Shown here: piece after piece, positions 1 through 7,178 of the stretch
How the letters are laid out: the number at the start of each line of letters is the position of its first letter
Numbering within the stretch: position 1 is the first letter of the stretch
From: Candidatus Kuenenia stuttgartensis
GTDB lineage: Bacteria > Planctomycetota > Planctomycetia > Isosphaerales > Isosphaeraceae
Assembly: GCA_945872325.1 (NCBI GenBank)
Contig: CAMBZY010000052.1
Coordinates: forward strand, 1-11,246
Direction: 5' to 3'
DNA length: 11,246 nucleotides
Notes under the pieces: generated by a model
Database searches by the model: none
Told to the model about the DNA's origin: nothing
Seen by the model: the letters and a program-made list of their open reading frames with translations, nothing else
Made by a program: the position numbers and the translations under genes

Positions 1-983
1 TGGCCATTTTCTCGCATGTGTTGAGCCACTGCCACTAACGATCGGGATCCTTTTTCCTGTCCCAATTTATCGAGTGGACACTCACGAACCAAGCCCTCTG
101 GACCTTTTTCAGCAAGACTGCTGAGGATGATATTTCGTGATAGAACTCCGAGAGGTTCGCCCGTAAGTGCCTGATGCACTGGAAATTCTGATTGAGAACC
201 TTTTAAGAGCAGTTGAATGACGGATTCAATGGTTGCATTATCATCCACGGTTTCGTAATTGACAAGCATTGCATCTCGAACCAGTGACGACTTTAATAAG
301 ACGCGCTGTTCCACAGAGGTAGCTTCACTGCTAGCGCCCAACCAGACGAAAAACGCTATAAAAAGCAGCATGGTATTACCTGATAATCCGACGAATACAA
401 ATATAATCGCCATCAACTGGCCAACACTCGCCGCGATGCGTGTCGCCTGTGCGTAGTCCATGAAAAGGGCCAGAAATGCGCGAAAGATTCGTCCACCATC
501 CATCGGAAAAGCCGGCAACAAGTTGAAAATCACCAAGCTCGTATTGACCAGTAACAACCGGCTGAGTATGGATGATTTGACCAACGCTGATGGGTCCTCG
601 ATATGCTCTGGCAAGACCGTTCCCATCGCTAATAATACCGCCACAATGACAATATTGACCAGCGGGCCGGCGATGGCGATGACGAGTTCTTGAACCGGAT
701 TTTCAGGGATGCGTTCAAGTCGTGCGACCCCTCCAATCGGATAAAGTGTAATATCGCGAGTTTTCACTCCAAACCGACGTGCTGCCAAAGCATGTCCCAG
801 CTCATGAAGTACAACACATGTAAAGATTGCAACAACAGTGAACACGCCTGAGAAAGCGGCGTTTGCATCTCCATTTTCTGAAAAGTCGCCGACAAATACG
901 AACATCAACAGCAGCCAGAATGTCCAGTGAATTTCAATAGGAATACCGGCAACCCGTCCGAGTCTCAGATTCCAGTTTCTCAT
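1..983 (-). CDS. Site-2 protease family zinc metalloprotease (M50) with CBS domains, 3' end cut by window
   Basis: An open frame of 327 residues begins with ATG at 981-983 and reaches the left edge without a stop, so the C-terminus is missing. Seen: the zinc motif HELGH at residues 60-64 within a hydrophobic segment, and the second metal motif NLLPAFPMDGGR at 154-165, whose Asp162 should be the third ligand. Hydrophobic stretches lie near 20-32, 44-60, 97-121, 139-157 and 186-216. From about residue 232 the sequence reads like a CBS domain (VRDAM start), with a second one beginning before the cut. Known of the family: intramembrane proteases that cut membrane-bound anti-sigma factors or other single-span proteins; the CBS-bearing type (Rip3-like) may sense adenine nucleotides. 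An AAGG about 10 bases before the ATG is a fair ribosome site. It lies 38 bases after the alpha/beta hydrolase gene, so it is probably cotranscribed. Its substrate cannot be told from sequence. Confidence 0.9.
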   Translation of the reverse strand, partial: MRNWNLRLGRVAGIPIEIHWTFWLLLMFVFVGDFSENGDANAAFSGVFTVVAIFTCVVLHELGHALAARRFGVKTRDITLYPIGGVARLERIPENPVQELVIAIAGPLVNIVIVAVLLAMGTVLPEHIEDPSALVKSSILSRLLLVNTSLVIFNLLPAFPMDGGRIFRAFLALFMDYAQATRIAASVGQLMAIIFVFVGLSGNTMLLFIAFFVWLGASSEATSVEQRVLLKSSLVRDAMLVNYETVDDNATIESVIQLLLKGSQSEFPVHQALTGEPLGVLSRNIILSSLAEKGPEGLVRECPLDKLGQEKGSRSLVAVAQHMRENG

Positions 984-1021
984 TTCAATTCGCCTTTGAC
1001 TAGTGATTTCAAAAATATCAT

Positions 1022-2101
1022 TTAAACGCTGGATTTCCAGTGTTTATCAATCCAGGGGAAAGCGGCTCGGCCGTCAAAAACGTGACCGGCCTTGAAAATA
1101 TCCAACTCCAGATTCTCAGATGCTTTCATGGCCTGATAGGCTTTTTGAGCTTCGGCAAACGCTTCTCGCACGCCTGGCTCCGGAAAAATATCATCTTCGG
1201 AACCTGACTCGCAGAATAATAGTCTTGGAGCTATCAAAGCAGCCAGATCTGCCACTTCAAACCACTGTAAAACTCCATGCACATAATTATCAATACAGTG
1301 CATGACGGAAAAAATCGAGTCGCGGAAGGTGCAAAAACTGCCTGATAGCATCGTGCAAGTCACTCGTGGATCGAGTGCGGCCGCATAGCTGGCGACTGTT
1401 CCACCTCCTGAAATACCCATCAATCCAATGCGGCTGGAATCGACATCGCTGAGGGTCGTCAAAAAGTCGATCGAGCGAATCACATCCCAAACCCTCCAGC
1501 CCACCATCGACTCGCCAAGCATGAGAGCTGCACCAGCGGCAGGCATACAACTTGAGGCTCCGGCGCCACGTTTGCGGGCTGCTGGATCGCGGCGATGACC
1601 AAAACCGATCATCTCAAGAGCGAGTGTCACATGACCTTGACGGACACATTGAAGAGCAAAATTATGCTGATAAGTCTGGGCCATTTCATTGTCACGGCCT
1701 TTTTCATCGAGTCCGGTGATTTCATCGGCACCTCGTCCATGACCTGGGAGGCAGATCATGGCAGGCTTGGGACCTGAAGATTTCTCAGGGATGAGCAACC
1801 AGCCGACGGCTTCAAGTCCGGGTCGTGTTTCGAACCGAACCATTTGGCGGATATACCCTGGTCGAGCCACGGCTGGCTCATACGTGACTTGAATCGCAGG
1901 TCTTGGCTCTGAAAGAGGTTGTGGAAGACCAATCAACTCGGTCAGCTTGGCACGGGCTTGAGTTCTCCATGCCGGCCAAGCCTCAGGACTTTCGATCGGG
2001 AACTTGAGTTTGGGCTTCAATTCCGAATAACGGGCCAGACTGTACTGAAGTGAATCTGTTGAGGCGTGAGCGGGCTTGACAGAAGGTCTGGACGATGTCA
2101 T
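1022..2101 (-). CDS. Alpha/beta hydrolase, acetylxylan esterase / dienelactone hydrolase-like
   Basis: A 359-residue serine hydrolase. Seen: the nucleophile elbow G-I-S-G-G at residues 229-233 (Ser231), an HG-type oxyanion segment at 118-124, an acidic residue at 303-304 following a strand (LLFCESGSEDD), and His340 in KAGHVFDG, which together make a plausible Ser-Asp-His triad. There is no signal peptide or membrane segment, so it is probably cytoplasmic. The layout fits the large esterase group related to acetylxylan esterases (Abhydrolase_7-like); the real substrate is unknown. Start choice: the frame can be extended 17 codons to a TTG at 2150-2152 that overlaps the stop of the phosphatase gene, but the ATG at 2099-2101 has GGAG 11 bases upstream and is preferred. 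It sits between the phosphatase gene (47-base gap) and the site-2 protease gene (38-base gap) on the same strand, which suggests one transcript. Confidence 0.85.
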   Translation of the reverse strand: MTSSRPSVKPAHASTDSLQYSLARYSELKPKLKFPIESPEAWPAWRTQARAKLTELIGLPQPLSEPRPAIQVTYEPAVARPGYIRQMVRFETRPGLEAVGWLLIPEKSSGPKPAMICLPGHGRGADEITGLDEKGRDNEMAQTYQHNFALQCVRQGHVTLALEMIGFGHRRDPAARKRGAGASSCMPAAGAALMLGESMVGWRVWDVIRSIDFLTTLSDVDSSRIGLMGISGGGTVASYAAALDPRVTCTMLSGSFCTFRDSIFSVMHCIDNYVHGVLQWFEVADLAALIAPRLLFCESGSEDDIFPEPGVREAFAEAQKAYQAMKASENLELDIFKAGHVFDGRAAFPWIDKHWKSSV

Positions 2102-2148
2102 CTGAGTCTCGTCTCCATAGGAGTTTACATCAATAAAACGGGATCCGA

Positions 2149-2886
2149 TCAAGGCTGAGCCTGGGCCATCGGGGTGGATTCCGGGCGACCATCCACATAC
2201 TCTTTTTCAACCCAGTCGCGGAATCGTTCCGGAGTGTGTATGAGTTGCCTGGAGGAAAGCCATGACGCATATTCGCGAATCGGCTGTTGTAATTTTTCAG
2301 GCCCAAACAAAGGAATGTGGGCATGATAAATCGAGAATCCACCTAAAGCCTTTTCAGGAGGTTCTTTCTGAACGATCATGTGATAGAGTGTCACACCAAG
2401 TCCAGTCCGATCCGCACCACTCTTGCAGTGAATCAGCATCGGGTAGCGTGCTCGCCCCAAGAGGTCAATCAGTTGGAGAAGCTCACGCTTTTGTGGCCTA
2501 AGTTGTGCTGACATCGGTATTTCGTAATAATCGGCACCCGTTTCGCGGATCGTTTTTAGCTCCTGATTATACCAGTCATAAGCAGGCTTTCCGCCACGTA
2601 AGTTTAGTACAGACCTTATGTTGTGTTCTTCAATCCACTTATCCAGACGGTCATCGGGCTGTGCGCTGCGATAAAGCCGGCCTTGGACAACCTCGGCGAA
2701 GTTATTCTGAAATAAGGGTTTATAACCGATTGTTAACGTCAGGGCGAATAAGACGGTCGCGATCACACCAATCCGTAACATCCTGCGATTCGAGCGTTTA
2801 CGACCATGTTCCGAGGCCTGTTGCGCATCGAGCCATGTTCCCGCTGTGGCCACACGTGTTTTGGCGCTACGTTGAGCGATCGCCAT
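2149..2886 (-). CDS. Membrane-anchored CX5R phosphatase (dual-specificity / tyrosine phosphatase-like)
   Basis: A 245-residue protein. Seen: a basic N-terminus, one hydrophobic segment at about residues 37-55, then a phosphatase domain with the P-loop HCKSGADRTG (His153, Cys154 nucleophile, Arg160). Before it lies the usual strand with VLNLRGG. This is the cysteine phosphatase fold; family members dephosphorylate Tyr/Ser/Thr, lipids or inositol phosphates, and the substrate here is unknown. I see no aspartate in the IPMSAQLRP segment where many relatives carry the general acid, so the catalytic acid is uncertain. The positive residues before the single span suggest the catalytic domain may face the periplasm, but this is a weak inference. 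Start choice: a TTG at 2944-2946 gives 20 more residues; I prefer the ATG at 2884-2886 with GGTGGG just upstream, although the evidence is not decisive. It appears to be the first gene of a cluster with the alpha/beta hydrolase and site-2 protease. Confidence 0.82.
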   Translation of the reverse strand: MAIAQRSAKTRVATAGTWLDAQQASEHGRKRSNRRMLRIGVIATVLFALTLTIGYKPLFQNNFAEVVQGRLYRSAQPDDRLDKWIEEHNIRSVLNLRGGKPAYDWYNQELKTIRETGADYYEIPMSAQLRPQKRELLQLIDLLGRARYPMLIHCKSGADRTGLGVTLYHMIVQKEPPEKALGGFSIYHAHIPLFGPEKLQQPIREYASWLSSRQLIHTPERFRDWVEKEYVDGRPESTPMAQAQP

Positions 2887-2983
2887 AAGCCCACCAGTTC
2901 CTTCGGTTGTCGTTCTACCAAGGGTTTTGGACACATCCCTGTCCAATTCCTGCCCATCCCGCTTGCAAATTCACTGTGTGCCT

Positions 2984-3012
2984 ACACTAACAGGATTGTA
3001 TGAAGCAAGCAA
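2984..3012 (-). promoter_or_regulatory. Possible sigma70-type promoter for the phosphatase cluster
   Basis: On the minus strand TTGCTT (3007-3012) and TAGTGT (2984-2989) are separated by exactly 17 bases. The -35 box is a fair match, the -10 box a weak one (TAnnnT). The 228 bases between the SGNH hydrolase stop and the phosphatase ATG hold no gene I can support, so a promoter is expected here. This is inference from spacing only. Confidence 0.25.
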
Positions 3013-3029
3013 CCCGTTATTCCTTCAAT

Positions 3030-3043
3030 CGACCAAAAGGTCG
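3030..3043. repeat. Short perfect palindrome CGACC-AAAA-GGTCG
   Basis: A 5-bp stem with a 4-base loop in the gap between the SGNH hydrolase and phosphatase genes, just upstream of the proposed promoter. It lacks a following T-run on either strand, so it is not a good terminator. The core GACC-N4-GGTC recurs upstream of the propeller gene (7247-7258) and inside the SDR gene (4549-4560). An operator role is possible but unproven. Confidence 0.35.
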
Positions 3044-3114
3044 TTCTAAACCCTTCCAATTCAGGCTTGTATCAGACAGAACCCTCAGAAATTTGATTTG
3101 GATCGAGACTAGCT

Positions 3115-3846
3115 TCACTTTACGAGTTTTCTAAATATTGGCTCGATGGATTCCGCTATCAATTTGTGCCCTAACGGGTTAGGATGAAGTTGATCGGTTG
3201 TGATCGTGCCAATATCGAGGCCATTTGCGGCTTTTTTCGTCCAGATCTGATAATGATCCACAAGACTTGTGGACTTCTCTCTGGCCACCTCACGAACAAT
3301 CTCCATAAACGGCTCCATCCGCTTGTTCGGATGGTCGCCAACTCCGTTGGACTTCGCCTCTGCACCCCAGCGCGGTTCTGTCATCAAAATCACCTGAACC
3401 TTGGCTTTTTGTAATCTTTCAACGATTTCAATCAAATTGTTCCGGAACTGCATTTCTGAAAGTCGAGGCTCGGTTTTGCCAATATCAATGTAACTGTCAT
3501 TTGCTCCATACATGATGGTGACGATTGCAGGTTTCTTGGAAATGATATCACTTTCCAAACGATTCAATGCCTGATCCGTGCGTTCACTTCCAATGCCTGC
3601 GTTCAGGATTTCAACCGGTTTTTTTGGGTCTTGAAACCTGGCCTGTAATATGGCTTCGAATGTCTGTTCCGAAGTCACTCCAGGCCTGACTCCTTTGGTG
3701 ATGGAATCCCCCAAACAAATGATTCTTATCGGTTTTATAGACTCTTTTATGGTTAAATTCTGTTGTGCATGGATTGCATGAAATGGTGTACCAACAATTG
3801 ATCCCATCAGAAATAGAAATGGTCTAAGAAATTTTCTCTGATACAT
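3115..3846 (-). CDS. Secreted SGNH/GDSL-family hydrolase
   Basis: A 243-residue exported esterase-type hydrolase. Seen: an N-terminal signal peptide (basic MYQRKF, hydrophobic core, likely cut after HAIHA near residue 27), then all four SGNH blocks: GDS at 46-48 (Ser48 nucleophile), the block II glycine in NAGIGSERT (Gly84), GAND at 114-117 (Asn116), and DQLH at 218-221 (Asp218, His221). Known of the family: hydrolysis of lipid, acyl or carbohydrate esters; bacterial secreted members often deacetylate pectin or xylan, but the substrate cannot be assigned here. Start choice: the frame extends 30 codons to a TTG at 3934-3936, but that TTG lies beside the preceding terminator, whereas the ATG at 3844-3846 has an AGGTGG ribosome site and begins a clean signal peptide. 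It follows a terminator and precedes a 228-base gap, so it may be transcribed alone or by readthrough. Confidence 0.9.
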   Translation of the reverse strand: MYQRKFLRPFLFLMGSIVGTPFHAIHAQQNLTIKESIKPIRIICLGDSITKGVRPGVTSEQTFEAILQARFQDPKKPVEILNAGIGSERTDQALNRLESDIISKKPAIVTIMYGANDSYIDIGKTEPRLSEMQFRNNLIEIVERLQKAKVQVILMTEPRWGAEAKSNGVGDHPNKRMEPFMEIVREVAREKSTSLVDHYQIWTKKAANGLDIGTITTDQLHPNPLGHKLIAESIEPIFRKLVK

Positions 3847-3891
3847 TTTCCACCTTTTTTTGGAGTCTCTCTTGCATTTGGTAAAATGAAA

Positions 3892-3923
3892 TGAAGGAGC
3901 GACCAGAACGAGTCGCTCCTTCA
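3892..3923 (-). terminator. Intrinsic terminator after the SDR gene
   Basis: A perfect 12-bp inverted repeat (TGAAGGAGCGAC / GTCGCTCCTTCA) with an 8-base loop begins 22 bases beyond the SDR stop codon. On the minus strand the stem is followed by a T-rich stretch (TTTCATTTTACC), as expected for Rho-independent termination. The plus-strand side is not T-rich. It separates the propeller-GH88-SDR group from the SGNH hydrolase gene. Confidence 0.8.
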
Positions 3924-3945
3924 GCTGAATCAACAATACATTTGA

Positions 3946-4905
3946 TCAAACCACGTCCGTCACATCGTCCAATGTGGTGTTGGAATCATCTTCAGGCTGG
4001 AATCCAAGCCATTCTGTGGCTGGCCCCAAATCCCATCGCATTCCACTGTTGTTACTCATCCCATTGACCACAAGAAATTCGCGGTCGCCGAGATCGGCTT
4101 CAACGGCACATTCAAAAAGCTGAATCATGTCGTCGTTTGAAAGCCACATCAGCCTGGCCCATTCGTCGGGCAGTGTTTCCGGATCGTTGAGACCGTCCTG
4201 AACCCAGCCGATTCTTAGAGCCAGAAAAGTCATACCAAAGGCATCGGCAGAGGCTTTTCCAAGCCGTTCGCCCATGAGCTTTGTGCCGCCATAGGGGCTG
4301 TCAGGCTTAGGTGGGAGATCAACTGTGATCGGGATATCTTCGATATCGCGATATCCACCCATGACATGATTCGAGCTTGCAAATACGAAACGCTCCACTT
4401 CGTTGAGAATGGCAGCATTCAAAACGTTGGCGAAGGCATCGATATTTGGATCTGCAACCTCATGCCAGGCAGAGAACTCGTCACGATTGCCTGCCAGGTG
4501 GATGACTGTGTCCACGTCGGCAAACAAATCCACCCAGTTTTGATCCCAGACCGAAAGGTCAGCCTCGATCACTTCCGGGTCATCGTCGTCAGCCACTGCA
4601 TCAATCAGAACGAGGTCGTAGATATCTTCCCAGGCATCGCGGAGCTTGCGGGCAATGTTACCTCTGGCGCCAGTGATCAGGATGGTCCGGATGGATTGAG
4701 TTTGACCCTCTTCCAAGTCCTCAAGATCGTCGAACTCTTCGCTGTCATCGTCATCCTGAAGGATCTTGAGGGCGGAATCTGCTGCGCCCTTCCATTCGTC
4801 CTCTTGTTCCCAGCTCTTCGGATTGTCGTCGATTTCTGGCGATCCCTCGCCAATCACTTCTGGCTCGTCTTTCAGGTCTTTGATGTCGTTGTCTTCCGTA
4901 TTCAT
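3946..4905 (-). CDS. NAD-dependent SDR resembling uronate dehydrogenase, with acidic N-terminal extension
   Basis: A 319-residue extended short-chain dehydrogenase. Seen: a Rossmann glycine motif G79-A-R-G-N-I-A85 (the third Gly is Ala), VIHLAGN at 134-140, FASSNHVMGG at 175-184, and catalytic Tyr205-x3-Lys209. The FASSNH block, the SNDD segment near 256-259, and the ending SNNSGMRWDLG...LGFQPEDD match what I remember of bacterial uronate dehydrogenases, which oxidise glucuronate or galacturonate to the aldarolactone with NAD+. An epimerase or other SDR remains possible. Residues 1-70 are odd: 28 are Asp or Glu and only 5 Lys/Arg, and no fold is apparent. No signal peptide, so cytoplasmic. 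Start choice: ATG at 4903-4905 has AGGAG at 10 bases; an ATG at 4912-4914 is too close to that site, and a TTG at 4924-4926 is further upstream. It follows the GH88 gene by 104 bases and is closed by a terminator. Confidence 0.87.
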   Translation of the reverse strand: MNTEDNDIKDLKDEPEVIGEGSPEIDDNPKSWEQEDEWKGAADSALKILQDDDDSEEFDDLEDLEEGQTQSIRTILITGARGNIARKLRDAWEDIYDLVLIDAVADDDDPEVIEADLSVWDQNWVDLFADVDTVIHLAGNRDEFSAWHEVADPNIDAFANVLNAAILNEVERFVFASSNHVMGGYRDIEDIPITVDLPPKPDSPYGGTKLMGERLGKASADAFGMTFLALRIGWVQDGLNDPETLPDEWARLMWLSNDDMIQLFECAVEADLGDREFLVVNGMSNNSGMRWDLGPATEWLGFQPEDDSNTTLDDVTDVV

Positions 4906-5009
4906 GGCAATCATTCTCCTCGTCAAGTCCCTTGCTCACCTTTACGCCGGACGTCAAGGGCCGACCATGCGCCACATTTTCGGACAAATCCATCGATTAA
5001 TGGATTCTA

Positions 5010-6167
5010 TCAGATCATCTGAACGGATTCATGCGTGCGAAGTATTTTCATTACGGCTTCTAGAAAGAAATACTCGCCCCACATGACTGATTCATCCACT
5101 CCAAGCTTCTTGTGCGTGTGATAGACACCCCGCTTCAAGATGCCTTCCCAGCCAGGAGTTGACCATCCCATAAGTTCATCTTGTGTCAGTGCTTCAATCA
5201 TTTTTAGAGCCGCTCGCCGATAGTGCAGGGCGGTGCTTTGATCGTGTTTCTCGATCTCATCGGCCAGTGTCCACAACCCAGATGCGGCAATGGCACCAGC
5301 TGACGTATCAGGTTGTCGATCAACCGTGGCCGGAGCATCGAAGTCCCAGGCTGGGACCCAACTTTCTGATTCCGACAGATGCTTGATAAAGCAATCGGCG
5401 TTCGATCGTGCCACAGCAAGATCCGTCACATCTTTTGTAAATTGATAGACTTGCGTATATCCGTAAAGACTCCAGGCAAGGCCACGGGTCCATCGCGAAT
5501 CGCCTGAGAGCCCTTGATGGGTTGTCTGATTTAGGAATTCACCCGACTCAAGGTCGAAAATACCCTCATGGGCGGTCGATCCATCATCACGCACAATCCA
5601 TTTTTGTGTGGTGCGGCAGTGTTCCACTGCCAGATTGAAAAGCGCCGTATCACCTGTTTCATGTGCTGCATAGAAGATGATCGGCACGTTCATCATGATA
5701 TCGATGAACAGACTTTCCGGAGCGACAAAAGACCTCAGATAACGGCCCTTTTCCATGAATCGCATGGCCAGAGTGCGACCAGCAGTAATCAAAACGTTGT
5801 TCAGACGTTTCGAGCCGGTGCGTAAATACCAAGGCCGATAGGTATTTAGAAAAATAAATCCAAGATCGTGGACATCTCTGTCGTGCTGTTTGTACTCGAC
5901 CAGTTGGCTGTAATGTTCTGCAAGCTCACGCCAGGAATTTTCTCCTGTGTATTCTTCCAGAAGCCACATCTGACCACCCAGAAAACCGGCACACCAGTCC
6001 GTCCACAGGCTCCCTGAATGCTTCCAGCAACCGTTTTCGGTGTACATCGGAAAATAATCAGGGTGGTTTGCAGCCAGCTCACCGACTTGCCTGGCCGCAA
6101 AATCCATGACTTTGTGAAGTCGTGGCCTAAGGTGCGCCACGTCAAAAGGTTGATTCGTTTCAGTCAT
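5010..6167 (-). CDS. Glycoside hydrolase family 88-like unsaturated glucuronyl hydrolase
   Basis: A 385-residue (alpha/alpha)6-barrel type enzyme. Seen: HDLGF at residues 100-104, whose Asp101 matches the catalytic Asp of unsaturated glucuronyl hydrolases (Asp88 in the Bacillus sp. GL1 enzyme); FIDIMMN at 154-160, whose Asp156 matches the second active-site Asp (Asp149); the substrate-site block GDSRWTRGLAWSLYGY at 222-237; and DTSAGAIAASGL at 287-298. Known reaction: hydration of the 4,5-unsaturated uronic acid at the non-reducing end of oligosaccharides made by polysaccharide lyases, releasing a ketouronate. There is no signal peptide, so it should act on imported oligosaccharides; no lyase or transporter is seen nearby. 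The ATG start has AAGGGAG 10 bases upstream. It follows the propeller gene by 57 bases and precedes the uronate-dehydrogenase-like SDR, consistent with an operon. The length is normal for the family. Confidence 0.93.
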   Translation of the reverse strand: MTETNQPFDVAHLRPRLHKVMDFAARQVGELAANHPDYFPMYTENGCWKHSGSLWTDWCAGFLGGQMWLLEEYTGENSWRELAEHYSQLVEYKQHDRDVHDLGFIFLNTYRPWYLRTGSKRLNNVLITAGRTLAMRFMEKGRYLRSFVAPESLFIDIMMNVPIIFYAAHETGDTALFNLAVEHCRTTQKWIVRDDGSTAHEGIFDLESGEFLNQTTHQGLSGDSRWTRGLAWSLYGYTQVYQFTKDVTDLAVARSNADCFIKHLSESESWVPAWDFDAPATVDRQPDTSAGAIAASGLWTLADEIEKHDQSTALHYRRAALKMIEALTQDELMGWSTPGWEGILKRGVYHTHKKLGVDESVMWGEYFFLEAVMKILRTHESVQMI

Positions 6168-6224
6168 GACTCATCGACTCCCTTCTGACATGGATTTTTC
6201 GCAGAACTTCTCAAAATTCAGAAG

Positions 6225-7178
6225 TCAGGCTGTGGCGGCCAACGACCGGGCCGATTCGATTGCTCTTGAGATGATTACCCAATAATCACCACCATTAGGG
6301 GTCATCCAGCACTCGCCAGATCCTTGCGCCATGATGATATTTTCAGGGTCGGCAGGGTCAAACCGAATGTCGCTGATGGTATCGAATGCGATCAGTTCCG
6401 GGAGACCTTTCTTCAGGATCTTGGCCCAGGTCTTGCCGGCATCTTTGGTCTCGTAGAGTCCGAATTGAAAACCTTGAGGACGCACGGCAGGACTCGTCGC
6501 CACGGGCTTGCCGGCAGCGGCACCGGCCAGCATCCACTTCGGATCTTTTGGACTGATGTCCAGGCAATAGACCTCAGGAACGTTCTCAAGTCCTTTGTTG
6601 GACTCGCTGAAGGTGGCTCCGTTGTCTGTACTGATCCAGACACCTTTGGCAGTGCCCAAAGCGATCTGGCTACCCACACTTCTGATCGTATGAACCTCTG
6701 ACGGTATCGCATCCACTTTGACCCATGTCTTTGCTCCATCAGTGGATCGATAAAGCCCTGCACCTGCAATTGCAGCCAGAAGGGCAGGGGAGTCGGCACT
6801 GGTGATGGCCAGGGCAGAGATCGAGGCCTCCGTGTTACCGTCGGGCAAAGCCGGTGCAGCCAGTTTATTCCACCATTTTGTGCCATGAATCCGGTAATAA
6901 AGGCCCATGGCAGGGCTCGCCAGAAGCATGGTCAGCGGTGTTCCACCAAGCGCATAAGCGGTTGATGTTGAAACTCCAACAGGCAGGTCGATCGGTGTCC
7001 ACGACTCGCCATTGGTCGACGTTTCGAGGATCCGTCCGCCATCGTCAATCACAGTAAGACGACCCTCACCACCTGCCAGAACCGCGCGGATGCGGCGATC
7101 CTGAAGACTGTGATATACAGGCCAAGGCGCACCTTGTGACCAGCGGTAAAGACCCGACTCTGTGCCTAGATAGATCAT
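6225..7178 (-). CDS. Asp-box (BNR-type) beta-propeller protein, sialidase/Ycf48-like fold
   Basis: A 317-residue protein made of repeated strands with five Asp-box-like motifs: STNGESW (54-60), STDGAKTW (145-152), STDNGATF (183-190), TKDAGKTW (244-251) and TPNGGDYW (293-300). These turns are typical of sialidases, Ycf48/HCF136-type assembly factors and bacterial YCF48-like propellers. There are no sialidase RIP motif or catalytic Arg triad that I can recognise, so an enzymatic role is unlikely to be safe to assign. It has no signal peptide, unlike many BNR proteins, and therefore appears to be cytoplasmic. The ATG at 7176-7178 has GGAAGAG about 9 bases upstream. It is the first gene of a likely operon with the GH88 hydrolase and the SDR; in that setting it might bind a glycan or monitor a substrate, which is speculation. 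Confidence 0.85.
   Translation of the reverse strand: MIYLGTESGLYRWSQGAPWPVYHSLQDRRIRAVLAGGEGRLTVIDDGGRILETSTNGESWTPIDLPVGVSTSTAYALGGTPLTMLLASPAMGLYYRIHGTKWWNKLAAPALPDGNTEASISALAITSADSPALLAAIAGAGLYRSTDGAKTWVKVDAIPSEVHTIRSVGSQIALGTAKGVWISTDNGATFSESNKGLENVPEVYCLDISPKDPKWMLAGAAAGKPVATSPAVRPQGFQFGLYETKDAGKTWAKILKKGLPELIAFDTISDIRFDPADPENIIMAQGSGECWMTPNGGDYWVIISRAIESARSLAATA

Noticed and set aside
259..693. Two small plus-strand frames at the left edge
   Set aside because: They are antisense to the site-2 protease, whose HELGH and PMDGG motifs fix the true frame.
4366..5022. A 218-codon plus-strand open frame antisense to the SDR gene
   Set aside because: It lies opposite a gene with clear Rossmann and YxxxK motifs; its protein shows no motif and no ribosome site. 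It is a shadow caused by the codon composition of the acidic region.
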